From IMG/VR virus record IMGVR_UViG_3300035670_000651, positions 1 through 37,472 of that record: a DNA stretch of 37,472 nt; one strand, given 5' to 3'. The notes beneath the pieces are model-generated. The model saw nothing but the letters and a program-made list of their open reading frames with translations, did no database searches and had not been told where the DNA came from. Positions within the stretch are counted from its first letter, which is position 1; each line of letters begins with the position of its first letter. Below are positions 31,321 through 37,472 of this stretch, piece by piece. The position numbers were made by a program, and so were the translations under genes. This DNA comes from a virus.

Positions 31321-31850
31321 AAAAGAGAAGAATATGGAAGTATATTCCAGAATATGAAGGAATGTATAAAATTTCTATTTATGGTGATGTTAAAAGTGTC
31401 AAAAGAAAAGTGTTTAATTCTTTAATTTCTAAAAGGACAGTAAAAGAACGTATTTTAAAACCAGCAAAAAATAACGAAGAAAAAGGGTATTTTTTTGTTA
31501 ATTTATCTAAAAATAACAAAACAAAACAAATTTTTGTTCATAAACTTGTTGCTATAACATTTTTAAAATATAACCCTAATAATAGAAAAATAGTAATTGA
31601 TCATAAAGATGCTAATAAAGAAAATAATTCATTAAGTAATATACAAATTATTACAAATAGGGAAAATATAACAAAAGATTTGTTAATAGGATCATCCAAA
31701 TATGTAGGTGTACATTGGAATAAAAGAAAAAATAATTGGATGAGCAGAATATATATCAATGGTACAAGAAAATACTTAGGGAGTTTTAAAAATGAAAAAG
31801 ATGCTGCAATAGCTTATCAAAAAGAATTAATAAAAGTAAAATATGAATAA
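31317..31850 (+). CDS. HNH homing endonuclease (NUMOD4-HNH-AP2)
   Basis: 177 residues. NUMOD4 signature WKYIPEYEGMYKISIYGDV at the start, HNH core with HKLVAITFL, VIDHKDANKENNSLSNIQII and N-R-E-N, then an AP2-like DNA-binding domain SSKYVGVHWNKRKNNWMS ... KYLGSFKNEKDAAIAY. Such free-standing genes spread by cutting phage genomes that lack them. It separates the SbcC N-half region from the SbcD-like gene and overlaps the latter by 8 nt. Intact catalytic region. Confidence 0.93.
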   Translation: MKKRRIWKYIPEYEGMYKISIYGDVKSVKRKVFNSLISKRTVKERILKPAKNNEEKGYFFVNLSKNNKTKQIFVHKLVAITFLKYNPNNRKIVIDHKDANKENNSLSNIQIITNRENITKDLLIGSSKYVGVHWNKRKNNWMSRIYINGTRKYLGSFKNEKDAAIAYQKELIKVKYE

Positions 31851-32706
31851 TAAAGCTGATGCAATATTTATTGCTGACCTTCATCTTCGATTGGATACTC
31901 CAGTTTGTAGAACAGATAATTTTGAACAAACACAATGGGGCAAATTAGATTTTATATCTAATTTACAGAAAAAGAATAATTGTCCTGTAATTTGTTCAGG
32001 TGACTTACTGCACGTATGGAAAGCAAGCCCTGAATTATTATCTAAAATCATAGAACATTTACCAAAAGATTTTTTTACAGTTATTGGGAACCATGATTTG
32101 CCATCACATAATCTTGAACTTTTATATAAAAGTGGTGTATATACTTTATCAGTAGGTGATCATTTGAATATATTAAAAGGAACTCATTGGAATCAAGAGC
32201 CTGATCCAAATTGCTTTTTTGAAATTAAAAATAAAAAAATATTAGTTTGGCACACAATGACTTGGAAAGATGTATTACCTTATTATGGATGCACTTCAAT
32301 AACAGCAAAAGCAATATTAAAACGATTTCCTGAATATTCCACAATAATCACAGGTGACAACCATCAAACCTTTGTTGAAGAATACAAAGGCAGAATACTT
32401 GTGAACCCAGGAAGTATCACACGTCAATCCGCAAAACAAATTGACCATAAACCTTGTGTATTCCTGTGGTACGCTGAAACAAATACTGTTGAACAGGTGT
32501 TTTTGCCAATCGAAGAAGGTGTAATTAGCCGTGAGCATATTGAAATTGAAGAAAAACGGAATGAACGAATTGATGCTTTTATTTCAGGACTTAACATTAA
32601 TTGGGAACATGGTGTGTCATTCAAGGCAAATCTTTTAAAATTCTACGAAAAGAATAAAGTTGAAAAAGATATTAAAGAATTAGTACAAAAATTTATTGAA
32701 GAATGA
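31843..32706 (+). CDS. SbcD/Mre11-like metallophosphoesterase
   Basis: 287 residues with the calcineurin-like motif series: D12-x-H14 (ADLHLR), GDLLH (53-57), GNHD (82-85), VWHTMTW and GDNHQ. In the last motif Asp replaces the more common His of GHxH, leaving GDNH. These bind two manganese ions for DNA end and hairpin cleavage with SbcC/Rad50. Coupled by overlaps to the HNH gene and the coiled-coil gene. Family assignment firm. Confidence 0.9.
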   Translation: MNNKADAIFIADLHLRLDTPVCRTDNFEQTQWGKLDFISNLQKKNNCPVICSGDLLHVWKASPELLSKIIEHLPKDFFTVIGNHDLPSHNLELLYKSGVYTLSVGDHLNILKGTHWNQEPDPNCFFEIKNKKILVWHTMTWKDVLPYYGCTSITAKAILKRFPEYSTIITGDNHQTFVEEYKGRILVNPGSITRQSAKQIDHKPCVFLWYAETNTVEQVFLPIEEGVISREHIEIEEKRNERIDAFISGLNINWEHGVSFKANLLKFYEKNKVEKDIKELVQKFIEE

Positions 32707-32951
32707 AAGAAAAAGAATTACTTGAACTAAAACAAGAAATTGATCATGCAAAAGAAGAATCTTTAAAATTGCAAGGTCAAAAAAATGCTTTGTTACAACA
32801 ATTAAAAGATGAGTATCAATGTTCATCCGTTGAACAAGCTGAAAAGTTGCTTGAAAGATTACAGGGGGAATATTCTAAACTTACTTCTGAAATAGAAGAA
32901 GGTATTAAAAAAGTTGAAAAAGAATATTTTGCTGAAGATGAAGACGAATGA
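32703..32951 (+). CDS. Small coiled-coil protein in the SbcCD cluster
   Basis: 82 residues, nearly all heptad-like helix (ELKQEIDHAKEESLKLQ ... KLLERLQGEYSKLTSEI) with an acidic end (FAEDEDE). It may be a leftover or dedicated segment of the Rad50-type coiled coil, lying between the N- and C-halves. Overlaps the C-half start by 14 nt. Confidence 0.72.
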   Translation: MKEKELLELKQEIDHAKEESLKLQGQKNALLQQLKDEYQCSSVEQAEKLLERLQGEYSKLTSEIEEGIKKVEKEYFAEDEDE

Positions 32952-33546
32952 TTTAAGAAATAAGTTAGAACGTCTTAAAGGCAGGAAAATAGAATTAGAA
33001 AATTCTATTGTAGAATTACGTGGCAAAGTTCGTAAAACTAAAATGCAACTTGAACAACTTGAAAAAGCAAGGGAAATTATTCGTACTGTGGGATTAATGA
33101 CTCAACAAGAATTACAATATCATATTTCTGATATAACTTCACTTGCTTTAGAAAGTGTATTTAAAGAACCTTACAAATTATTATTAGAATTTGTAGAACG
33201 AAGAAACAAAACAGAATGTGATATTGTGTTTGAAAAAGATGGTGAAAAATTTGCACCTATTGACTCTGCCGGTGGTGGCGTGGTTGATGTGGCTTCTTTT
33301 GCATTAAGAATAGCAAGTTGGTCTATGGCAATAGCTAACAAAAGCCATGTTATTATTCTTGATGAACCAATGCGTTTTGTAAGTGCTGAGTACCAAGAGA
33401 ACGCTTCTGAAATGATAAAAGAAATTTCACAAAAACTGAAAATTCAATTTATCATTGTCACCCATAATTCTACACTTGCTTCTTATGCTGATAAAACATT
33501 TGAAGTTTCAATTAAAAAAGGTATTTCAAAAGTAAAAGAATCTTAA
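32938..33546 (+). CDS. SbcC/Rad50-like ATPase, C-terminal half
   Basis: 202 residues from ATG 32938 (an upstream TTG is less likely). The N-terminal 55 residues are coiled coil. DSAGGGVVDVASFALRIASW is the ABC signature/C-loop region; HVIILDEPMRFVS is Walker B with the D-loop; IIVTHN is the H-loop. Together with the N-half at 29907 it completes one ABC-type ATPase. The two halves are encoded about 2 kb apart with four genes between. Confidence 0.88.
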   Translation: MKTNDLRNKLERLKGRKIELENSIVELRGKVRKTKMQLEQLEKAREIIRTVGLMTQQELQYHISDITSLALESVFKEPYKLLLEFVERRNKTECDIVFEKDGEKFAPIDSAGGGVVDVASFALRIASWSMAIANKSHVIILDEPMRFVSAEYQENASEMIKEISQKLKIQFIIVTHNSTLASYADKTFEVSIKKGISKVKES

Positions 33547-33547
33547 A

Positions 33548-33727
33548 ATGAAAACAAAATTTATTCTTATTGAAGTAACGGAAAAAGAAGAAGGGCAATC
33601 AATTCATATTGACATTGAAGGTCTTTCAGACATAGAAGTCATAGGACTTCTAACACATTACAGGAATGTGATACAAGAACAGGCATTAGGTAAATTAAGA
33701 CTTAAAACAAATGAAAAAAGAAAATAA
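33548..33727 (+). CDS. Small hypothetical protein, 59 aa
   Basis: 59 residues, one base after the SbcC C-half stop. Beta-type N-terminus (FILIEVTEKEEGQSIHIDI), then a helix (IEVIGLLTHYRNVIQEQAL) and a basic end. No motif; overlaps the next ORF by 17 nt. Confidence 0.6.
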   Translation: MKTKFILIEVTEKEEGQSIHIDIEGLSDIEVIGLLTHYRNVIQEQALGKLRLKTNEKRK

Positions 33728-33806
33728 CAAATATTTTGTACCTTTATTTTTTGGTGCAATTCTCTTATTTTGGATAATATCAATATTATTAATCATAATC
33801 ATATAA
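33711..33806 (+). CDS. Tiny membrane protein, 31 aa
   Basis: 31 residues: MKKENNKYFVP followed by an unbroken hydrophobic helix (LFFGAILLFWIISILLIII). Single membrane segment. It starts inside the preceding gene. A small holin-like or modulating membrane peptide is possible; nothing more can be said. Confidence 0.5.
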   Translation: MKKENNKYFVPLFFGAILLFWIISILLIIII

Positions 33807-33808
33807 AT

Positions 33809-33973
33809 ATGGAACATTATTTATTCTCTACCGCAAGATTTGAAATACACCGTAAAAAGGAAAGAAGGTGGTTTGATTTTGTATTTTGGTACTCATTACA
33901 AACCTTATTATTCCTTCATATACTTCTTTACGGTTGGTGCTTAACATTGTTTGCAGAAGTATTAAACAAATAA
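33809..33973 (+). CDS. Small membrane protein, 54 aa
   Basis: 54 residues from ATG 33809, two bases after the previous stop. Basic N-terminal half (EIHRKKERRWFDF) then one membrane helix (SLQTLLFLHILLYGWCLTLF). A longer version from TTG 33770 would overlap the preceding gene. Function unknown. Confidence 0.58.
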   Translation: MEHYLFSTARFEIHRKKERRWFDFVFWYSLQTLLFLHILLYGWCLTLFAEVLNK

Positions 33974-33977
33974 ATTT

Positions 33978-34163
33978 ATGAACAATAAACAATTTATTGA
34001 AAAATGGTTACAATTTAAAGAAAGTGGTGAACTGTGGTTAGATGTAAATCAAGATTTGAATAAGATGAAGGCAAGAGGGTGTATTATTCAATTCTTTATC
34101 ATACTTATTCTTTCATGGCTTTTTGCCGGTATTATTTTAATGATTGATAAAATATTAAGATGA
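33978..34163 (+). CDS. Small C-terminal-anchored membrane protein, 61 aa
   Basis: 61 residues: charged N-terminal half (EKWLQFKESGELWLDVNQD) and a C-terminal membrane helix (IIQFFIILILSWLFAGIIL). ATGA-coupled to the next gene. Part of a cluster of four short membrane ORFs between 33711 and 34693. Confidence 0.62.
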   Translation: MNNKQFIEKWLQFKESGELWLDVNQDLNKMKARGCIIQFFIILILSWLFAGIILMIDKILR

Positions 34164-34450
34164 ACACAAGAGTACAAAGTATAATTTTAGAGGCAATTCA
34201 AAAAATAGTAGAAGAAACTGGTGTATCACCAAATGTTGATATCAAGACTACCAAAGTGTATAAACGGCTTTGGGGAATGGAAACAAACAATGTATTACAT
34301 TCACAACTTGAAATAAATATTAAAATAGAAGACAATGACAAAGTATCAAAAACTAATGGAAATCATTCGGGACTTGAGGTATCTTCAGAAGGCATCAAAG
34401 TCAATGGAAGACGAAGAACTATTGGCACAACTATGGGAAATGGAGAGTAG
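34160..34450 (+). CDS. Hypothetical protein with possible out-of-frame extension, 96 aa
   Basis: 96 residues, ATGA-coupled upstream. The first 58 residues form a plausible alpha/beta protein (SIILEAIQKIVEETGVSP). The remaining 38 (KVSKTNGNHSGLEV ... GTTMGNGE) are low in hydrophobics and overlap the next gene by 116 nt in another frame, so they may be a run-on caused by loss of a stop. Confidence 0.5.
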   Translation: MNTRVQSIILEAIQKIVEETGVSPNVDIKTTKVYKRLWGMETNNVLHSQLEINIKIEDNDKVSKTNGNHSGLEVSSEGIKVNGRRRTIGTTMGNGE

Positions 34451-34571
34451 TATTGATGTTATTATTGCTAACTATTTCCAAAGTAAAAATCGACCAGTTA
34501 AGATACTGGAATACAAATCATTACTTACAAAACCTTTAAATGAAAAGAAAAAATGGTGGCAATTATTTTGA
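34335..34571 (+). CDS. Hypothetical helical protein, 78 aa
   Basis: 78 residues, well-formed helices (YQKLMEIIRDLRYLQKAS, EDEELLAQLWEMESSIDVI) and a basic aromatic end (NEKKKWWQLF). It reads as more natural protein than the overlapping tail of the previous ORF. Overlaps the next membrane ORF by 19 nt. Confidence 0.65.
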   Translation: MTKYQKLMEIIRDLRYLQKASKSMEDEELLAQLWEMESSIDVIIANYFQSKNRPVKILEYKSLLTKPLNEKKKWWQLF

Positions 34572-34693
34572 TAATATTATTGATTGTATTTGTGGTAATA
34601 GCAATAATTTCAATAAGTGCATATAAAGAATTTGCAAAAACTATAACAGAAATAGAACTAATGGAAGAAAGTAAAGACAATGAAATGTTATGA
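34553..34693 (+). CDS. Small membrane protein, 46 aa
   Basis: 46 residues: N-terminal membrane helix (AIILIILLIVFVVIAIISI) then a charged helical tail (EFAKTITEIELMEESK). ATGA-coupled to the next gene. Architecture resembles the 49- and 44-aa proteins at 25970 and 26135. Confidence 0.58.
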   Translation: MVAIILIILLIVFVVIAIISISAYKEFAKTITEIELMEESKDNEML

Positions 34694-34968
34694 ACAGGTG
34701 GGACTACTTGATAAGAATAAAGTCTATTGAATTATTAGAGACACACGATAAGGAAGAATCACGTAAGATTTGTAAAGAAAATATTCAAGAATATAAAGAT
34801 AAAGCAAGTGAAAGTGGTTTTACATTATTGTTTTGTCTTGATATGGCAAGGGTTAAACTTTCAAGGAAGTTTAAAAATAATAAAGAATTGCAGAAACAAC
34901 TTTATTCTTATAATGAACAAATGTTATTTTGGTTAGGAGTTTTAAATTTAATCAATAAAAGTAAATAA
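34690..34968 (+). CDS. Hypothetical helical protein, 92 aa
   Basis: 92 residues, all-helical, ATGA-coupled to the preceding membrane ORF. Mixed charge, ending QMLFWLGVLNLINKSK. No recognisable family. Confidence 0.67.
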   Translation: MNRWDYLIRIKSIELLETHDKEESRKICKENIQEYKDKASESGFTLLFCLDMARVKLSRKFKNNKELQKQLYSYNEQMLFWLGVLNLINKSK

Positions 34969-34971
34969 ATT

Positions 34972-35196
34972 ATGAGTATCTTAATTAATGAAAATGCTTT
35001 ACGCATGGCTTACCTGCAAGAAACGGGCTATCAAAAACCTATCGTTCCAAGTCTTTCATATACAGAAACAAATAGATATATTGAATGGTTGGAAGAAAAA
35101 GTGACTGAAATGTTACAAAAAGAAGAGGAAAATTCTCAATATCTTGAACACATTAAAACAATACCATGTGGCGGTCCTTTTGATGAACAGTTATGA
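34972..35196 (+). CDS. Hypothetical protein, 74 aa
   Basis: 74 residues with an acidic helical C-terminal half (IEWLEEKVTEMLQKEEENS). Starts 3 nt after the previous gene, ATGA-coupled to the next. No family recognised. Confidence 0.67.
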   Translation: MSILINENALRMAYLQETGYQKPIVPSLSYTETNRYIEWLEEKVTEMLQKEEENSQYLEHIKTIPCGGPFDEQL

Positions 35197-35528
35197 ACAC
35201 CAATGACACAAGTATTGAAAGACAAAAAATTGTTATTGAAAGGGCATTGAAGGGGATTGACAAAGAATTGGAATTTACTGACTGGTGGCCCAAAGATACG
35301 ATTGAAAACTATTTCAATTATGTTTACACAATAGGATTTAATCACGGTAGGAAACAATGTGCCCATGGAAAACGGGTGGCACAAATAAAAGACGGTAAGA
35401 TTTTACGGGAGTTTGAAAGTGCTGTGGATGCTGCATTTGCCGTTGGTGTAACAAAGTATTCTATTTCAAAAGCAGCATCAGGCAGGACAACTTCAAAAAT
35501 AGCAGGGTTTAACTGGAAGTATGTTTAA
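35193..35528 (+). CDS. NUMOD1-like DNA-binding protein without a nuclease domain
   Basis: 111 residues. The C-terminal 50 residues (KRVAQIKDGKILREF, ESAVDAAFAVGVTKYSISKA, then GFNWKYV) match the NUMOD1 helix-turn-helix module usually attached to HNH or GIY-YIG homing endonucleases. The N-terminal 60 residues are acidic and helical and carry no nuclease motif. It is the last gene of the + strand module. It could be a degenerate endonuclease remnant or a captured DNA-binding regulator. Confidence 0.7.
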   Translation: MNTNDTSIERQKIVIERALKGIDKELEFTDWWPKDTIENYFNYVYTIGFNHGRKQCAHGKRVAQIKDGKILREFESAVDAAFAVGVTKYSISKAASGRTTSKIAGFNWKYV

Positions 35529-35536
35529 AAAACAAA

Positions 35537-35560
35537 GAGGGGGACTCAATAATCCCCCTC
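35537..35560 (-). terminator. Terminator at the convergent module boundary
   Basis: GAGGGGGA (35537-35544) and TCCCCCTC (35553-35560) form a perfect 8-bp GC-rich stem with an 8-nt loop. Read on the - strand it is followed by TTTGTTTTTT, so it should stop transcripts of the - strand virion genes. It also lies 9 nt after the last + strand stop and may act both ways. Confidence 0.75.
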
Positions 35561-35584
35561 ATGCTTATGAAAAAAATCTACGTA

Positions 35585-35612
35585 TTACACTTGCTCAAGG
35601 TGTAATTTCTTT
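35585..35612 (+). terminator. Weak hairpin, possible + strand terminator
   Basis: TTACACTT (35585-35592) pairs with AAGGTGTAA (35597-35605) with one G-T pair, followed by TTTCTTT. It lies just beyond the stop codon of the - strand gene and could terminate + strand transcription. Short stem, so tentative. Confidence 0.35.
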
Positions 35613-37302
35613 ATAACCAACCTGCTGGTATAGCTGAATCATTACTATAAGGATCACCACTATTGTAATTAAAACAATCAGTATAAGATGAACCAACCAT
35701 ATCATAAATTGTAGAATCCCAAAGTTCAGGAGCATACCTTGTATTATCACCACCCCCATAAGTATTAAGATAAAAAGCATATCTGAAATCCATTGTTTTC
35801 CCGGTAAATCTTCTATAAGCAGCATCTTCATCTGTGTCTCCGGAATCATCAGGATCGGGTGCACTAAATACGTATCTTTCTAATTTCATACTATAACACA
35901 CCTCAAATGTTCTAAAGAAACTGGTTACTTTTAAATTGTTTCTAAATAACCCATTTGGTGCTTTTGTTATTCCTAATCTCCACCTGAAACAATACGCATA
36001 AGTCGTAACTTCTGTCTGGTACATAAATAAATCAGGATCAAGATCACCTGTTAAATACCATGATGCTGAACCAGCCTGATAGAATGTATAAGACATATTT
36101 GTGACTGACGTATTTGTTTCTGTACTATTCCAGAATAACTTTCTTGGAATTCCACCATCAATCGGAACCTTAGCAAATGTGCCATAAAAACTGCGATTTG
36201 CATCATTGTATTTAAACATATATTCTGACAAAGGAATATTAAGATTTTCACAAAGCCAGAATGTTTGTGCAAATGTGGTGACTTTTGTATTTTGACTGAA
36301 TAAATTATCATTAAAAACTTCATAACCAAGACTGTCATTTCCTGCATACAATCCATAACATCTTGCAAAAGTGGCATCAAACCACAATGCTTCTGTATTG
36401 TTCCAAAATAAATGATCTGGAATACCTGTTATATTTGTACTATCAAAAGTGCTGGTAAAATATTTTGCACTTGTGCCAGCAGCATCAAATAAAGTTTCTG
36501 GAATAGTGCCTTTAAATGGTGTACCGGCAAATGTATATGAAAAGTTTACAGCATCTACATTCTGAGTAAACAATAATGGTATTTCACAGGTATATTTCGT
36601 TGCATAAAATGTAGCATAAAACGTAGTGGCATTCACGTTTGTATCAAAAATATCATCAGGTAATGTTTCACTTGAATTGCCAAGATTTGTATTTCTAAAT
36701 GTTTCTTGAAAATCTAAAACATTAGCCCCGGCATAAGAAAATAATAAAGTTGGGACATTTCCTGTTATACCAGAATAAGAAAATGAATTATTGAATGATG
36801 CTACACTTGGCGTAAGACTAAACCAATCTTCATCCAATGTTGAAGTATAACTTGTACAACCAGACAAGAAATAAATAAATGTGGTTATATTTGAAGCCCC
36901 TGTTATTGCTCCTGTTGGTAAAGCTGTAAGATTAACACAATTATAAAAGTTCAAATATCTGAAATCTGCTACTGTACCCCACTTAATAACTTTTCTGATT
37001 TGTGCTCTGATAGCAACTTGACTATAACAAGAAAATCCCTGACAAACACCTTTAATTTTAATCCAATAAGTACCTGCGTTTGTATATGTGTGAACTCTGT
37101 CAGAATCATTGTAAGTAGTGACTTTACTATTAGCTGTACCATCTCCCCAAATTGCTATAAAATCGTATGAAGCCGTTCTTGTTACACCTCCACCATCAAC
37201 GTAAGTATTTATCAAAGGCAACGTTACTGTTTCAGATGCTGTGACAGTTACAGAAAAAATAAAAGCATCCATGTTGCTTGTTGGATGATACAATATTCTC
37301 AT
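35611..37302 (-). CDS. BspA-like repeat protein with PKD-like domain, candidate tail/receptor-binding protein
   Basis: 563 residues. After about 15 residues comes a PKD-like beta sandwich: FIAIWGDGTANSKV ... HTYTNAGTYWIKI. From about 105 to 530 the protein is a chain of degenerate 22-30-residue repeats of the form [LI]P..LF..N..VTTF..TF..C, the BspA/DUF285-type leucine-rich repeats of surface proteins. No signal peptide. Very rich in Thr, Ser, Asn, Tyr and Phe, poor in Lys, unlike the + strand genes. It is encoded opposite the replication module, 4 nt after another - strand gene that reads like a virion protein, so a tail-fibre or adhesin role is likely. Repeat family is recognisable; receptor binding is inferred. 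Confidence 0.78.
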   Translation of the reverse strand: MRILYHPTSNMDAFIFSVTVTASETVTLPLINTYVDGGGVTRTASYDFIAIWGDGTANSKVTTYNDSDRVHTYTNAGTYWIKIKGVCQGFSCYSQVAIRAQIRKVIKWGTVADFRYLNFYNCVNLTALPTGAITGASNITTFIYFLSGCTSYTSTLDEDWFSLTPSVASFNNSFSYSGITGNVPTLLFSYAGANVLDFQETFRNTNLGNSSETLPDDIFDTNVNATTFYATFYATKYTCEIPLLFTQNVDAVNFSYTFAGTPFKGTIPETLFDAAGTSAKYFTSTFDSTNITGIPDHLFWNNTEALWFDATFARCYGLYAGNDSLGYEVFNDNLFSQNTKVTTFAQTFWLCENLNIPLSEYMFKYNDANRSFYGTFAKVPIDGGIPRKLFWNSTETNTSVTNMSYTFYQAGSASWYLTGDLDPDLFMYQTEVTTYAYCFRWRLGITKAPNGLFRNNLKVTSFFRTFEVCYSMKLERYVFSAPDPDDSGDTDEDAAYRRFTGKTMDFRYAFYLNTYGGGDNTRYAPELWDSTIYDMVGSSYTDCFNYNSGDPYSNDSAIPAGWL

Positions 37303-37306
37303 AACT

Positions 37307-37471
37307 TTATATTCTTATGTACCTGTATTTTCCTGTAATGTAAGTTGGATCACCATCCGTTCCACTTGTAACCAAAGTCACCACATCACCAATAGCAACA
37401 ATATTATCACTGGTGGCTTCAACATCAGCACTATTTGAAATATCAACAGCATCTAAACCACCAACTGCACT
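37307..37471 (-). CDS. C-terminal end of a probable virion protein, truncated by the window
   Basis: A 54-residue frame open to the right edge. It contains VAIGDVVTLVTSGTDGDP and ends TYITGKYRYIRI, beta-rich and Gly/Thr-rich, as at the ends of phage tail or neck proteins. Only 4 nt separate its stop from the BspA-like gene start, so the two are co-transcribed. Identity unknown. Confidence 0.6.
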   Translation of the reverse strand, partial: SAVGGLDAVDISNSADVEATSDNIVAIGDVVTLVTSGTDGDPTYITGKYRYIRI

Positions 37472-37472
37472 G

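Noticed and set aside
1-37472. Stop-codon reassignment (TAG or TGA recoding, as in some crAss-like phages)
   Set aside because: TAG and TGA both end genes at sensible positions (for example 1342, 7651, 28297) and no long gene is broken by in-frame TAG or TGA.
1-37472. Prophage signatures (integrase, att sites, repressor)
   Set aside because: None seen. The tRNA at 13346 has no integrase near it and no duplicated 3' end in the window.

Overview
This window is a dense, AT-rich piece of a large tailed bacteriophage genome, almost certainly infecting a member of the Bacteroidota. The host call rests on two intergenic promoters with the Bacteroidota layout (TTTG, about 20-22 nt, then TAnnTTTG, at 2577-2610 and 8041-8072) and on A-rich translation starts without Shine-Dalgarno sites for most genes. 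The phage call rests on a complete phage-style replisome, short overlapping genes (many ATGA or TAATG junctions), two inteins, a homing endonuclease, one tRNA, and a tail-type protein on the opposite strand. TAA, TGA and TAG all act as ordinary stops, so there is no sign of recoding. No integrase, repressor, reverse transcriptase, transposase or CRISPR array was seen.

Layout on the + strand. (1) 2-2291: the end of a zinc-ribbon protein of unknown function and an M20/M28-like metallopeptidase, closed by hairpins. (2) 2577-7950: a new transcription unit with small zinc proteins, an SNF2 helicase, a zinc/TOPRIM primase and several unknowns. (3) 7951-8234: a control region with short repeats, a promoter and a GC-rich hairpin with a T tract. 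(4) 8235-13340: an initiation cassette made of a replisome organiser carrying three perfect 24-bp repeats (a candidate origin), a DnaC-like loader, a PAPS-reductase-family protein and a DnaB helicase interrupted by an intein in its P-loop. (5) 13346-13560: a tRNA-Ile(GAU) and a candidate structured RNA. (6) 13628-25973: an acidic winged-helix-like protein, sliding clamp, a uracil-DNA glycosylase fused to a 3'-5' exonuclease, a family A polymerase core with a second intein, a DNA adenine methyltransferase, a clamp loader, a gp32-like SSB, a RecA/UvsX recombinase and a RuvC-like resolvase. (7) 25970-29910: an accessory run of small unknowns, including a cassette with strong GGAGG ribosome-binding sites. 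(8) 29907-33546: an SbcCD/Mre11-Rad50-like nuclease whose ATPase is split into two genes, with an HNH homing endonuclease between the halves. (9) 33548-35528: small membrane proteins and a NUMOD1-like protein.

At 35529-35610 the + strand module meets a - strand module at convergent hairpins. The - strand holds a BspA-like repeat protein with a PKD-like N-terminal domain (a candidate tail or receptor-binding protein) and the end of another gene, probably the edge of the virion module.

How the genes fit together: the organiser, DnaC-like loader and DnaB would open and load the fork. Primase, clamp, clamp loader, SSB and PolA would copy DNA, with proofreading supplied in trans by the UDG-exonuclease fusion. 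RecA, the SNF2 helicase, the resolvase and SbcCD would drive recombination-dependent replication. Three selfish elements (two LAGLIDADG inteins, one HNH gene) sit in or between essential replication and recombination genes.
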